DNA of 64,000 nucleotides from Rhodovulum sp. P5 (GCF_002079305.1 NZ_CP015039.1:186001-250000); one strand, 5' to 3'; counted from the first letter of the stretch, positions 8,386-17,941 are shown. Numbers and translations: made by a program. Notes: generated from the sequence alone by a model not told the origin.

Positions 8386-9102
8386 CTAAACTGCCGACGG
8401 CAGGGTAAGCTCGGCATAGTGAACAGCGAAACGGATGATCCCACCGGAAAATTCGCCTCCTTCCGGTGACAAATCAATCGGCATGTCCGTGTATTCTGTC
8501 AGCGGCGTTCCGAGGACCCCTCTGGCATGTGAATTCAGCGAAAGTCCCAGGTCACTTCCAAATCGATCATCGCAACCCGCCGCACCGAGGCTCCATGAGG
8601 TAAGCGTTCCGGTGATCTCGGAAATCACCCGGACCGTAACCCCGAACACCATGGAATGAGCGGGAACGACCTGGCTGGTCGACTGACGTCCCCCGGCCGC
8701 GATGGGCTGATCAAATTCGAGCACCCGGAACCTGAGCGCCGCGCCGGAGACTGGACCGGACGCGGCCGCAACTTCGTTCCATCGAACCCCATCGAAACGC
8801 ACCTCGCCATTGATATCCAGAACCCAGGCACACCAACCCACACGCGGTTCGACAAAAACCCATCCACCGTTGTCCCAAAGGGCAAGCTTTCCGTCTTTGC
8901 CCTCCCACGCTGCGGTTGCATTTTCGGCGATCGCCCATGCATGACCCTCCGACGCCTCAAGCGGAGGAATACTCAAAGACAGCGATTGCAGCCGCAACTG
9001 AACCAACGCATCAAGGCGGATGAGTGCTTCGTTGACGGTAACGTGTTTCTGCGCTTGCGCTGCCTCCAGAAGAGGAATCTCAAGGTTCGCTGTTTCAGTC
9101 AT
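8386..9102 (-). CDS. DUF2793 protein, GTA-associated
   Basis: A 238-residue protein with the DUF2793 N-terminal signature ANLEIPLLEAAQAQKHVTVNEA, followed by a Trp- and Gly-rich segment (WDNGGWVFVEPRVGWCAWV) and a beta-rich C-terminal half. DUF2793 domains occur in phage-like structural regions of alphaproteobacteria. The start overlaps the g15 stop by eight bases, which implies translational coupling with the tail-tip gene. A tail fibre or surface decoration role is a reasonable inference from position and domain type, but is not shown. Confidence 0.75.
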   Translation of the reverse strand: MTETANLEIPLLEAAQAQKHVTVNEALIRLDALVQLRLQSLSLSIPPLEASEGHAWAIAENATAAWEGKDGKLALWDNGGWVFVEPRVGWCAWVLDINGEVRFDGVRWNEVAAASGPVSGAALRFRVLEFDQPIAAGGRQSTSQVVPAHSMVFGVTVRVISEITGTLTSWSLGAAGCDDRFGSDLGLSLNSHARGVLGTPLTEYTDMPIDLSPEGGEFSGGIIRFAVHYAELTLPSAV

Positions 9103-12100
9103 CTATCTCGATCCTCCGATAGGGTCCGGGTCCGACCTGATCCGAAATCTGGGCAACTTCGATTGAAAATGGCGAAGCGATGCCGTCTTCGACTTGCATC
9201 GCAAGGGAATAGAACCATGCGGGCGTTTCCACCGTGTCCGTTCGCGTGACCGTTTCGTCGGCACCAAGCACCCGAACGTGGTAGCTTTCTCGTTGTTCGC
9301 CCAAGGGCACTTCCATTGAGGCCCAAGAGTCTCCGTTGCTCCGAGTCCGCCTGATCCAGCGGAGGTTCAGATTTCCGGCCTGATCCCGGTCGGCTCGCAA
9401 ATGACATGGAGCATAGGGGCGCAATCCGGTACCATCGAAAGCCACGACATGGTGACGAAACGAAAGGTCGTCGTACCCTTGATCATGAGGGCCGACCCGG
9501 TAGTGGCGCGGAAGCGAGAGTGCCGCCTGTGGTACCGAGATCTGAACCGGGGCGTCGTCCAGAAGAACGAAAAGGCTGCCGGCAGGCCACGGGGTGGCTG
9601 CCTCTGCGTCCGTCCCGGCCTGGCCTCTTAGCCGCAAGCTCAGGTCATAGGTTTGTGGGCCGACGAGTTCCGCAGTCGCGAATTGAAAGACCTCCCATCC
9701 CTGCGGCGACCCGTCGCCGATAGCGGCCGTGTTGGCCCCGACCAGAAGATCCAACTCCGACACGGAACCGAGTTCGCCTGACGAAAGACGTACACGAACG
9801 CTTGCTCCTCGATCCCAGCGCGAGGGTGCCACCGGGAGGAGAGGGTTTTCCGTGACGCCAATGACAGCGGCATGGTCAACTGAAGTGTTGAAGCGATAGC
9901 CATAATCGGCAGCCGCACTATAGACAGCGACGCCGCCGGACCATGGCGTTGAGGTCGCAGCCAGGTAAGGTGCGTGAGGTACCTCGTCTCCCGACAAAAG
10001 GGGAAGATCCAGAAATAGAGAATAGACAGGTAGAACCGGACGGAACGGTTCCTGTGCAACATGGTCGCCGTGGTCGCCATGCTGCCATAGCGAAGTCTGT
10101 TCGACTCGAACTGCCTCAACCCGACGCAGTTCGGTATGTTCGATGCGATCGATCCGATATTCGCCTTCCGGCAATCGGATCACGTTGCCCGCAGCAATCG
10201 AGAGACTCGATGGCGGCAAAGCAAATCTTGCGCAGTCTCGTGCGACCTGCGCTTGCGCAAGCCACCTGTTCACGATGCCATGACCTTCGCCCCCGCTCAG
10301 AACCAGCGGGAACTCGCATGTTGCCACGGTGTGCCCATCGCAGTCGGGCAGGCATGCCTCAACCGATCGTGTTTCATACACACCGTAGGATTCGATGTAA
10401 CTCAGCCGTACGCGACCTCCTGCCTCGTCGACCGGGTTTCGCGTGTATTCAACCTGGCCAGAAAGTTCTTCCGTTACCGCAAGGTTTGACTGATCGACGT
10501 CGACGGGCTTTTGAAGCGACCTGTTGAAAAGAACGATCTGTCCTTCCCGCTCAACGACCTCGGCCCCATAGGCCAGCATCAAAGGTTGGAGGGTGGCCCG
10601 AGGTGTTTCTGCGTCGGGTGCCGAATACCCGCGGACCAAACCGTACAGTTCCGAGACATCGACCTCTTGGACACCGGATGAGCAGCAGATCTCTTTCGCG
10701 ACAGAGGCAAGGGATTGAGCGGAAGCACGTCCATTCAACCAATGCCCCACTTGGTAGTTGGGTGCGTCAGACCACAGTGCATTGTTGTTGGGAAATTGTG
10801 GGAAGGGCCGCGCATCCCACGCCCAAACATGCGCCCGGGACAGGTCTATCATCGGCTCACCGTAGATATCGGAAACCGGATTGACCTCGGGATCGGACCA
10901 GTATGTCAGCACGGCACGCAAATACTGATGCTGTATCAGGTCATCACGCCCCCCTGTCGAAAACGGCGCTAGCGCGCTTTCCGACGATTTGAGGTCGTGA
11001 AAGAGGTTCGGCGCATTGCTTCCCTTGTCGACCGCGGGACAGCCGAGTTCAGTAAACCAGATCGGTTTTGAGCGTGGAGTCCACTCTGTCGTGTTCGGGT
11101 TCCGAACGCCGGCTATCCGGTTATGATGAGAGCGGCCCCACCAGTTCCGTATGTCCTTGAAACGCCAGACCCACGGTTCGCCGTGCTCACCGTCGGAAAT
11201 CTGCACCCGGTTCTGGGAAACGCGATCGGCCTCTGATGGGTAATACCAGTCGTATCCTTCTCCACCCTCGATGTTGCTTCGAAGGTAGGTGAGGCTATAG
11301 ATCGTACCGTACTCGGCGTCAGCGTGATTGCCTCCATCTCGCCAATCGGAAAGTGGCACATAGTTGTCGATGCCGATGAAATCGATATTGCTGTCGGCCC
11401 ATAGCGGATCAAGGTGGAAATACAGGTCGCCGGGCGCGTCGGCAGGCTGATAGCCGTAATACTCACTCCAATCCGCGGCGTAGCCGATCTTGCATCCGAC
11501 GCCCAGGATAGACCGGACATCTGCCGCCAGTTTCCGCAATGCCTCAACCGCTGGGAAGCTTTGCGCCTGGCCGCGGATCGTTGTGAGCCCGCGTAGTTCC
11601 GATCCGATACAAAACCCTTCAACGCCGCCCGCCGCCGCGCAAAGATGCGCGTAGTGCAGGATGAAGCGGCGATAGCCCCAGTCCTCTGAACCGGAATAGG
11701 AAACTGTGTCACCTGAAACCGCGAAGTCAGTGACTTGCGTCGTTCCGAAGAACGCGGCCACTTCGTCTTCCGCAAGTGACGTTCCATCCGGTGACAAAGG
11801 CTGGTCCGGCGCTTTGCTTAGGGTTATGCGACCGCGCCATGGGAAATGCGCTTGACCTGCTCCGTCCGAATAGGGATCGGGCAACGTATTCCCGGGCAGT
11901 TGGTCCATAAGAATGAACGGATAGAATACAGCATCCTGACCGCCGCGATGAAGTTCGCGGATCGCTTCGACAACGCTTGCATCGGTTGGCGTGCCGCCGT
12001 AGACGACACCGTCGTTCAAGCGTGGGACCGCCTGTGCCTGCGTTCTTGCAAGTCCTGAAACCTGCCAAGGCATTGGCACACCATCATGGTCTTTCTGCTC

Positions 12101-13003
12101 AACCTTCGGTCGGATCGCGGCAAACGGCGCGCGCAGATCACCAGAAAACCAGCTCACGACAAGAGAGACCGAACGTGTATGGGGCAGGACCCCGCGAAGA
12201 TCCTCCAATGAGGTCAGAAAATCGGTCTGCCCGCTCGGGGAATTCACGTTGGCCGATTTCGCGTGGCCAAGCCCGAAATCGAAATGAACGGGCGTTGTTG
12301 CCAGCGCATATTCGCCTGTGCCGGGTATCAGCGACACCCCCTGAACGAGCGACTGGAGATCGTCTGCTCCGCCTTTAGCAGGCCGGGTGACTTCGAACGA
12401 AAACTGCGGCACCCGGTTTCCGAAACGCCCGAGTTCAAGTTCCTCGAAAACAACATAAGCGATCCCCCGGTAGGCGGGCGCATGCCCTGCCCCTTCAACC
12501 GCTTCGATCAACGGGTCCGGCTGTTGATCTTCACCCCCCTCGTAGACCCGCATCGAAACTGTATCCCGGGCAATCTCGGTGCCATCGGCCCAGATACGGC
12601 CCACCGATGAAATCGCTCCCTCACACAGGGCGATGGCGAGGTTTACGGAATAGCTGTAGGCCCGTGTCTCGTCCCGCCCCGGGGCGATGCCCTTCCCGGA
12701 ACCGCTTTGTGAGACCGTGACATTCTCCCTGAAGCGAGACGCCCAGATCACCTGACCGGATACTCGTGTCCTCCCCCACACTCTTTCAACGGGCGCTCCT
12801 TCGCTCGCTCCTGTCAGGCGAAATCGATCCACCCGTCCGGACTCCACAGCTTGGGAACCTGCGCCCAGCAAGTGCTGGTCAAGGCTGCGCCCGACCGTCG
12901 CGCCCAAGGCCCGGCCAAGAACTGCTGTCGAGAGCCCCATAGCCGAACCACCAAGAACGGAACCGGCCGCAGCCCCCGCTGCGGACAACATGATTGTCGC
13001 CAT
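9095..13003 (-). CDS. GTA g15, tail-tip host-specificity protein (megatron, TIM-barrel)
   Basis: A 1302-residue protein, the same size as the R. capsulatus GTA g15 product. The N-terminus (SAAGAAAGSVLGGSAMGLS) is a glycine-rich hydrophobic segment. The middle (about 300-720) holds the GTA TIM-barrel glycoside-hydrolase-like domain with FIGIDNYVPLSDWRDG and WFTELGCPAVDKGSN, where the E of TELGCPA sits at a hydrolase-type catalytic position. The later part is the phage-tail domain, ending in beta-rich modules. In RcGTA this protein forms the baseplate spike that contacts the recipient envelope. It is preceded by g14 with three bases between them. Confidence 0.93.
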   Translation of the reverse strand: MATIMLSAAGAAAGSVLGGSAMGLSTAVLGRALGATVGRSLDQHLLGAGSQAVESGRVDRFRLTGASEGAPVERVWGRTRVSGQVIWASRFRENVTVSQSGSGKGIAPGRDETRAYSYSVNLAIALCEGAISSVGRIWADGTEIARDTVSMRVYEGGEDQQPDPLIEAVEGAGHAPAYRGIAYVVFEELELGRFGNRVPQFSFEVTRPAKGGADDLQSLVQGVSLIPGTGEYALATTPVHFDFGLGHAKSANVNSPSGQTDFLTSLEDLRGVLPHTRSVSLVVSWFSGDLRAPFAAIRPKVEQKDHDGVPMPWQVSGLARTQAQAVPRLNDGVVYGGTPTDASVVEAIRELHRGGQDAVFYPFILMDQLPGNTLPDPYSDGAGQAHFPWRGRITLSKAPDQPLSPDGTSLAEDEVAAFFGTTQVTDFAVSGDTVSYSGSEDWGYRRFILHYAHLCAAAGGVEGFCIGSELRGLTTIRGQAQSFPAVEALRKLAADVRSILGVGCKIGYAADWSEYYGYQPADAPGDLYFHLDPLWADSNIDFIGIDNYVPLSDWRDGGNHADAEYGTIYSLTYLRSNIEGGEGYDWYYPSEADRVSQNRVQISDGEHGEPWVWRFKDIRNWWGRSHHNRIAGVRNPNTTEWTPRSKPIWFTELGCPAVDKGSNAPNLFHDLKSSESALAPFSTGGRDDLIQHQYLRAVLTYWSDPEVNPVSDIYGEPMIDLSRAHVWAWDARPFPQFPNNNALWSDAPNYQVGHWLNGRASAQSLASVAKEICCSSGVQEVDVSELYGLVRGYSAPDAETPRATLQPLMLAYGAEVVEREGQIVLFNRSLQKPVDVDQSNLAVTEELSGQVEYTRNPVDEAGGRVRLSYIESYGVYETRSVEACLPDCDGHTVATCEFPLVLSGGEGHGIVNRWLAQAQVARDCARFALPPSSLSIAAGNVIRLPEGEYRIDRIEHTELRRVEAVRVEQTSLWQHGDHGDHVAQEPFRPVLPVYSLFLDLPLLSGDEVPHAPYLAATSTPWSGGVAVYSAAADYGYRFNTSVDHAAVIGVTENPLLPVAPSRWDRGASVRVRLSSGELGSVSELDLLVGANTAAIGDGSPQGWEVFQFATAELVGPQTYDLSLRLRGQAGTDAEAATPWPAGSLFVLLDDAPVQISVPQAALSLPRHYRVGPHDQGYDDLSFRHHVVAFDGTGLRPYAPCHLRADRDQAGNLNLRWIRRTRSNGDSWASMEVPLGEQRESYHVRVLGADETVTRTDTVETPAWFYSLAMQVEDGIASPFSIEVAQISDQVGPGPYRRIEIDD

Positions 13004-13006
13004 ACT

Positions 13007-13450
13007 CTACGTCCTTTCGGGGAATGCGAAGCGCGCCACGATACGGCGGGCCCAAGGGGCGGTCAGCGGACTCTCGACAACGCCATGCCCGGAATAGGCA
13101 TGAACAAAGCTGTGCCCGGACCCAAGGCGCCCCTGCACACCCAAGTGCTTTGCAATACCGCCATCACGCATTCGGAAGAGGATCACATCGCCCTCTGCGG
13201 CAGCACTTGTTTTCTTTGGCACCAGATGAAGCTGCGCCGCGCGCAGCAGGACCTCGTCTCTTTGCGGTTCCGACCAGTCAGGGGTGTAGACTGGAATGGA
13301 TTGCGGTTCGGCCCCGTAAAGTGCCCGCCAGACACCACGCAAAAGGCCGAGACAATCAGCCCCGGCCCCGCGTTTCGATCCCTGATGATGATAGGGTGTT
13401 CCGATCCAGCGTCGCGCCTCATCAAGCGCGCGCTTGCCGATATCAGTCAT
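13007..13450 (-). CDS. GTA g14, NlpC/P60-family cell wall peptidase
   Basis: A 147-residue NlpC/P60 peptidase. The catalytic Cys is in GADCLGLLRGVWRA (about residues 30-43) and the His is in KHLGVQGRLGSGHSFVHAYSGHGV near 98-122. In RcGTA the homologue sits at the tail tip and helps the particle pass through peptidoglycan. The ATG overlaps the g13 stop (ATGA), and g15 follows immediately. Confidence 0.92.
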   Translation of the reverse strand: MTDIGKRALDEARRWIGTPYHHQGSKRGAGADCLGLLRGVWRALYGAEPQSIPVYTPDWSEPQRDEVLLRAAQLHLVPKKTSAAAEGDVILFRMRDGGIAKHLGVQGRLGSGHSFVHAYSGHGVVESPLTAPWARRIVARFAFPERT

Positions 13451-14334
13451 GACTTGAGCTTGCCCCCGTCATTCACGCCGGAGCGTGTCGGGACGCTCAT
13501 GAGCCAGTCCTCGCCGGGAATATGTGGGAACCCCCGAAAGTTCTGAAAATTCATGAACTTGGTCCGGCAGGTTTCACTCCGTTTGTCACATCCCGCAATC
13601 AGGCGAACCTGATCGCCGACCTCCATAGGCGCACGGATTTCCGACCAGAGTTCAACGGTACGGATCCCATCCAAGACCCGGTCCGCCTTAATGGCTCCCG
13701 TCAACCCCTCGGCGGGGCCGGACAAGATGTCAACGCGGCCATGCTCGAACCAGCCATCCTCGAACCCGGACAGGTTCTCGAAATGCAGGCTGCGGCTGGC
13801 TTCCACCGAATGAACTACCGCCTCTGTTGAAAAGCCGCTCTGCCCGATGTCGAATCCGCACGACATGTCGCCCAAGCCGGCAGAACAGCGCCTTTGATAA
13901 ACGCGACCGTTTGCTTGGTTCAATCGTTCTGAAAGCCCACGCAACTCGGCTTCGAACACGTCCCCATGTCGGGAAATCTCACCGATGAATCCTTTGAAAA
14001 CAAGGGCTCGCATCGAAACGTCTGCCCAGTTTACCAGCCAGGTATCAAGACTGGCGCCATCATAGCGCCCGGCAGCGATATCCTCGGCCTTGATGGCGTC
14101 AGAGCTTAGCACGCCCGCGGCCGCGGTATTGTCGACCGACAACCCGGTCGTTTGCGACAAGGCACGTGCACTCAGTCCCGTGTCGGCCCGAAACGTGATA
14201 CCGTCGAATTCAAGGGCCCGGTCATGATCGGTGAACCCGAGTACAACGCCATCCCGGCGCGTAATGGCCCAAGCCCGTGCAAGGGTTGTCGTCCCGCTTG
14301 CCAAATGCGCTTGCAACTGCGGCGATACACCCAT
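13447..14334 (-). CDS. GTA g13, tail hub protein (DUF2163/BR0599)
   Basis: A 295-residue protein with an N-terminal DUF2163 region (LARAWAITRRDGVVLGFTDH) and a C-terminal BR0599 domain (GCDKRSETCRTKFMNFQNF, then FPHIPGED). Four Cys in the C-terminal half, two in RRCSAGLGDMSCGF and two in GCDKRSETC, fit a metal or Fe-S site. A cluster in the RcGTA hub protein has been described to my recollection. The ATG at 14334 overlaps the g12 stop. Confidence 0.9.
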   Translation of the reverse strand: MGVSPQLQAHLASGTTTLARAWAITRRDGVVLGFTDHDRALEFDGITFRADTGLSARALSQTTGLSVDNTAAAGVLSSDAIKAEDIAAGRYDGASLDTWLVNWADVSMRALVFKGFIGEISRHGDVFEAELRGLSERLNQANGRVYQRRCSAGLGDMSCGFDIGQSGFSTEAVVHSVEASRSLHFENLSGFEDGWFEHGRVDILSGPAEGLTGAIKADRVLDGIRTVELWSEIRAPMEVGDQVRLIAGCDKRSETCRTKFMNFQNFRGFPHIPGEDWLMSVPTRSGVNDGGKLKS

Positions 14335-14966
14335 CAGACCCTCAGCTCCACCACTGGAACGGAGGGCATCTCTCCGGCTTGGAAGCTGGCCGCGGACACA
14401 TGGATCCGGTCGGTGTTGAAACGAACCGGAACGTCGAATTCGAAACCCGCCGTGACCGGTTCCCCCTCGGCTGGTGCTATAGCCAATGTGATGAGCCCGG
14501 TGGCATAGTCCACGTCGTACCCAACGCTTTCCATCAGGGCCAAGCCACCTACGCCAACCTTCACCGTTGACGGGACCGGCTTCACGATCGGGCGAACGTA
14601 GGAATGACTGCCTGAAACATAGGTCTTGCAAAGCTGAAATGCGCGAGACGCACCGTCGCCTGACCCAAGGACCTGATCATCGAATGCGATTTCTTCTTTG
14701 GGAAGACAGGACTTGTAGTCGACCCAGTCCTTCCAGCGAAACCCGTACAACTCTCCTCGGCGTGCTTCGAAGAAGGCCAGTACCTCCTCGACATCTTCGA
14801 GGGAGCGAATGGAGAGGCCCGCGTCGTAGCGCCTGCGCGCATGTTCCCAGGGTGTGTTGCGTTCCTCGAACCCGTTCGCAAGCGTCACGATCTCCGTCCT
14901 GCGCTCGGGTCCGCCTGCTGAACCGAAACTCAGGGGCGCGGGAAACCGCACTTCATGAAATGCCAT
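14334..14966 (-). CDS. GTA g12, distal tail protein (DUF2460)
   Basis: A 210-residue DUF2460 protein starting MAFHEVRFPAPLSFGSAGGP, with the family hallmark RRRYDAGLSIRSLEDVEEVL and FFEARRGELYGFRWKDWVD. It should form the ring between the tail tube and the hub. The ATG at 14966 was preferred to the upstream in-frame codon at 14999 because the latter overlaps g11 and adds residues before the conserved start. Confidence 0.92.
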   Translation of the reverse strand: MAFHEVRFPAPLSFGSAGGPERRTEIVTLANGFEERNTPWEHARRRYDAGLSIRSLEDVEEVLAFFEARRGELYGFRWKDWVDYKSCLPKEEIAFDDQVLGSGDGASRAFQLCKTYVSGSHSYVRPIVKPVPSTVKVGVGGLALMESVGYDVDYATGLITLAIAPAEGEPVTAGFEFDVPVRFNTDRIHVSAASFQAGEMPSVPVVELRV

Positions 14967-14979
14967 CGGCTCTACTCCA

Positions 14980-15645
14980 TCAACGATTACGTTGCCCACG
15001 CGCGATCAGGCGGCCCATATCCGCAGCGATCTGGCTCTGGCTCCGGGCAAAGCCCGAAACATCAGGGGTCGTGATGTTCATCACCACCTGAACGGGCCGC
15101 CCCCCGTTCCCGTCGCTTCGAACGCCAAGCCGGCCGTCGGCGCCGCGCGTAAGAGGCAGGATCGCTTCCGGTCCCGCCTCCCCCATAAGCCCGGTTGCGC
15201 CGGCCATGGCGAAATGGGTTGGGCGGTTGACGATGCCGCCATTGGCAAACGGGATCACTCGCCCTCGGGTGAATGCCCCACCGCTGGCATGTGGGATCGC
15301 AGCACTCATCAGGGTTTCAAGCCCGCTGGCAACCAGACCGCCCAAATGGCTCTGGACCGGTGTGACCGTTGCCGAGTAGGCCGCGTTCAGTATCGAGCCT
15401 GCGACGTCGCCCAGTACGTCCGAAAGCCTTCGGCCATCGAACACAAGATCTTCGAACGCGTTTCTGAGCCCCCGTCCAACCGAACGCGACAAGGTTCCCA
15501 CCTCCCGGTTCGTCAGTGTCAGACTCTCTCGCATGTTTTCCAGTTCGCGGCCGAAAACCGCGGCTGTTTCATGTGCGCCTGAAAGCGTGTCCTCCAGCGC
15601 TTCAATCTGCGCTTCGAACGTGTCGAAATCCTCTGCGCTGACCAT
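14980..15645 (-). CDS. GTA g11, short tape-measure protein
   Basis: A 221-residue tape-measure-type protein. The N-terminal half is helical (QIEALEDTLSGAHETAAVFG). The C-terminal half is rich in Gly/Ala, with GEAGPEAILPLTRGADGRLG, a motif common to phage tail tape-measure C-termini. The short length matches the short tails of GTA particles. It lies between the chaperone gene and g12. Confidence 0.88.
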   Translation of the reverse strand: MVSAEDFDTFEAQIEALEDTLSGAHETAAVFGRELENMRESLTLTNREVGTLSRSVGRGLRNAFEDLVFDGRRLSDVLGDVAGSILNAAYSATVTPVQSHLGGLVASGLETLMSAAIPHASGGAFTRGRVIPFANGGIVNRPTHFAMAGATGLMGEAGPEAILPLTRGADGRLGVRSDGNGGRPVQVVMNITTPDVSGFARSQSQIAADMGRLIARGQRNR

Positions 15646-15648
15646 CGC

Positions 15649-15846
15649 TTACCCCTCTGTTCCGGGCTCGTCGGGAAAGGCGCGCGCCAACTCCTCAAGT
15701 TTCGCGCGCCCCATCGTTGCAGTCCTGCCCGAAACCCCGAGCATCAGCATCAACTCGGCGGGTGTCAGTTCCCAGAACTCCCTTGGCCTAAGTCCAAGTT
15801 CCCTGAACCCGGCACGCATCAATGCCGGCCAGTCAAACCTGCTCAT
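15649..15846 (-). CDS. GTA g10.1, phage tail assembly chaperone-like protein
   Basis: A 65-residue protein (starts MSRFDWPALMRAGFRELGL; then RPREFWELTPAELMLMLG) of the small TIGR02216-type family found between g10 and g11 in GTA clusters. By analogy with lambda G/GT proteins it may chaperone the tape measure. Its ATG lies inside the end of g10 (14-base overlap), so it is read by coupled re-initiation. Confidence 0.85.
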   Translation of the reverse strand: MSRFDWPALMRAGFRELGLRPREFWELTPAELMLMLGVSGRTATMGRAKLEELARAFPDEPGTEG

Positions 15847-16165
15847 CTGGAAACTCCGGGATCGTGAATGCCCGTGCCAGCAGTTGCGCGGCCGCCTGCG
15901 CCGCCACGACGGCACCGCCGGGAATGTCTGCACGGGCCAAGTCATTGGAGGAGCCCTGCCAACCGCCCCCCCGCAAGCCCGCCAGCAGCAGGGCCAGCAC
16001 GTCTCGCGTCGAAAAACGCCCACCCTCGTACCTTTCGATTAGTTCGACAAGTGTTTCGGCACCCAGGGCGGCCTCAAGTTCGGCCAAGGCCCCAAGGGTC
16101 AGCTTCAGAACGCGCCGCTCGCCATTGATCACAAGCGCAACCTCGCCTGCATAGGGGTTCGTCAT
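15833..16165 (-). CDS. GTA g10 family protein
   Basis: A 110-residue member of the GTA_gp10 family, with the characteristic GEVALVINGERRVLKLTLGA start and LAELEAALGAETLVELIERY helix. The location after the tail tube gene and before the tape measure is that of tail assembly chaperones. Its ATG overlaps the g9 stop, and its end overlaps g10.1. Confidence 0.9.
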   Translation of the reverse strand: MTNPYAGEVALVINGERRVLKLTLGALAELEAALGAETLVELIERYEGGRFSTRDVLALLLAGLRGGGWQGSSNDLARADIPGGAVVAAQAAAQLLARAFTIPEFPDEQV

Positions 16166-16578
16166 GGCAACGCCGTGAAGCTGAGCACACCGGCAGACGC
16201 CAGCGTCAGTTCATAGCTCGCCTCGCCGTTGTGATTGCCGGAATACTCCAGCGATCCGATCTGGAACGGCCCCTCGACAGTTCCGAAATCGGGAATGATG
16301 ACCTGATAGCGCGGCATTTGCGCGTTGAAAAACACCTGTCGAACACGGGCATCTGTCGAAGCATCCTTGAAGATGCCGGAACCGGATATCGTTGCCGATT
16401 TGACCCCGGCGCCTGCCAGAAGTTCGCGCCACCCGCCCTCGCTTTCAATGCTGGTGATATCCACCTGTTCCGCGTTGAAGCTGATCCGTGTTGCCCGCAT
16501 CCCTGCGATGGTCTCGAAATCGCCCTGTCCGGTTGTATCGAGCTTGATCAGCAGGTCTCGTCCATTCTGAGCCGCCAT
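16162..16578 (-). CDS. GTA g9, major tail tube protein
   Basis: A 138-residue major tail protein of the TP901-1 type. Residues 1-20 read MAAQNGRDLLIKLDTTGQGD; ISFNAEQVDITSIESEGGWRELL and the GSGIFKDASTD segment are diagnostic. Hexamers should stack to form the non-contractile tail tube. The gene starts 21 bases after g8 and ends in an overlap with g10. Confidence 0.93.
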   Translation of the reverse strand: MAAQNGRDLLIKLDTTGQGDFETIAGMRATRISFNAEQVDITSIESEGGWRELLAGAGVKSATISGSGIFKDASTDARVRQVFFNAQMPRYQVIIPDFGTVEGPFQIGSLEYSGNHNGEASYELTLASAGVLSFTALP

Positions 16579-16599
16579 TGCGTTCTCCCTATCTTCAGA

Positions 16600-17010
16600 T
16601 CAGTTGTCTTCGATCCGCGCCGAGAAACGCAGATCCACGCGCCGGCGGTCGTCGAAACCGACCCGCCGGGCCTTTGCACGGTCGAACCAGAGACCGATCA
16701 GGCGTCCGCGGGACAGCGTGAGCATGTCACCGGTCAAGGCGTCCGAAATCGCGGCGGCGGCGGCCTTGACGGTTGCAAAACCCTCCGCATCGGAGACGAC
16801 GGAAATCGTCACGCGGTGCAGCGCCCCGGAACCGGTCTTGTCGGATGCGTCGCGAACCTCTTCCGGCCCGAGGCTGACATAGGTCGTGGGCAGCTCACCT
16901 TGGGGGGGCATGTCGAATATCGCGTCACCGACAAGCGCGTTCAGAGTCTGATCCGTCGTCAGCCGCTGATAGATCGCAGCCTGCAAGGCAGCTGCAGCGC
17001 CATAGCTCAT
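16600..17010 (-). CDS. GTA g8, tail terminator (DUF3168)
   Basis: A 136-residue DUF3168 protein (ALQAAIYQRLTTDQTLNALV; then AIFDMPPQGELPTTYVSLG). By homology to the RcGTA structure this protein ends the tail tube at the head-tail joint. The ATG overlaps the g7 stop (ATGA). Confidence 0.9.
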   Translation of the reverse strand: MSYGAAAALQAAIYQRLTTDQTLNALVGDAIFDMPPQGELPTTYVSLGPEEVRDASDKTGSGALHRVTISVVSDAEGFATVKAAAAAISDALTGDMLTLSRGRLIGLWFDRAKARRVGFDDRRRVDLRFSARIEDN

Positions 17011-17348
17011 ATCGAGATCTCCTCGTCAGCAAGGCAGGACAGGTAGCGGCCCCTGGCGTTGAGTTCGGCAACAGACCGGATAACGAAGGCGCGGTTTCCT
17101 TCCCTGAAACGTTGCCCCGGCTCGGGTCGTGACGGTGCGCCGACCGGCGCACTGCGAACGACGATCCGGAAAGACTGGCGCGCAACGGTGATCTCGGGGC
17201 CCGCACGTTTGGTACTGTGCAACGCTGTCACCTCTGCCCAGAGCGACCCCAAGGCTTCCCACGTCACCACAAAGCCACCCGACCCGTCAGGGACCCGCTG
17301 GGCGCTTTCAAGGTGCAAGCGTCGGTTGAGAAAGGGCGTCCGCTTCAT
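17007..17348 (-). CDS. GTA g7, head-tail adaptor (stopper)
   Basis: A 113-residue SPP1 gp16-like adaptor: N-terminal LNRRLHLESAQRVPDGSGGF, then a beta-rich core with WEALGSLWAEVTAL and the C-terminal RYLSCLADEE. It connects the g6 adaptor ring to the tail. It overlaps g6 and g8 at both ends by ATGA. Confidence 0.9.
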   Translation of the reverse strand: MKRTPFLNRRLHLESAQRVPDGSGGFVVTWEALGSLWAEVTALHSTKRAGPEITVARQSFRIVVRSAPVGAPSRPEPGQRFREGNRAFVIRSVAELNARGRYLSCLADEEISI

Positions 17349-17941
17349 CTTTGGCCCCCGCCTATGCGAATGTGGCGCCAGCGATCCGCAAGGGCCGAGA
17401 CGCCAAACGGAATGCCCGTCTCGGCCGCAGACGATTCAGCGCGATGTTCGTAGTAATGCGCGGCCAACAAGAACACCGCATGGCCCAGGTCTTCGGGTAC
17501 TGACGCCCACGCGCTGCCGAACCCGGCGTCGAAATCGATCTCAGCGGAGCCCCCAACCGGAAGCGAGGGCAGAAATCCGCCGCGCCAAAAAAGACAAGGA
17601 GCATGGGCGTCCCGTTCCAGGCGGTATCGTTCGGGCGCGATTTCGTTGTTTCCGGACACAGGGTCGACCAGTCGCAAGGCCGAAATCGACGAAACCGGTG
17701 CCACGGGAAGTTCCTGGCGCTCAAGACCGCGCCACGCGCTGACAACCCAGGTGAAAGAGCGCGAAAGAAGAACCTTCGACGTTCTCCCCTCGATGGCTGA
17801 AATCGCTGTCCGCAGCAGCGCTTCGACCAGCGCGTCTTCACTGCCGTCGTCGGCGAAGCCCGTTCCAAGGCGCAAATGCTCCTTGAACCGTAGCAAGGGT
17901 AGCGCCTCCGTGGCCACGGTGGTCCGCTCAATAAGCATCAT
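17345..17941 (-). CDS. GTA g6, head-tail connector (adaptor)
   Basis: A 198-residue phage connector of the phiE125 gp8 type, with LRFKEHLRLGTGFADDGSED and the C-terminal YYEHRAES segment typical of the family. It should form the ring below the portal. The start has two adjacent ATG codons (17941 and 17938). A 155-base structured gap separates it from the capsid gene upstream. Confidence 0.88.
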   Translation of the reverse strand: MMLIERTTVATEALPLLRFKEHLRLGTGFADDGSEDALVEALLRTAISAIEGRTSKVLLSRSFTWVVSAWRGLERQELPVAPVSSISALRLVDPVSGNNEIAPERYRLERDAHAPCLFWRGGFLPSLPVGGSAEIDFDAGFGSAWASVPEDLGHAVFLLAAHYYEHRAESSAAETGIPFGVSALADRWRHIRIGGGQR

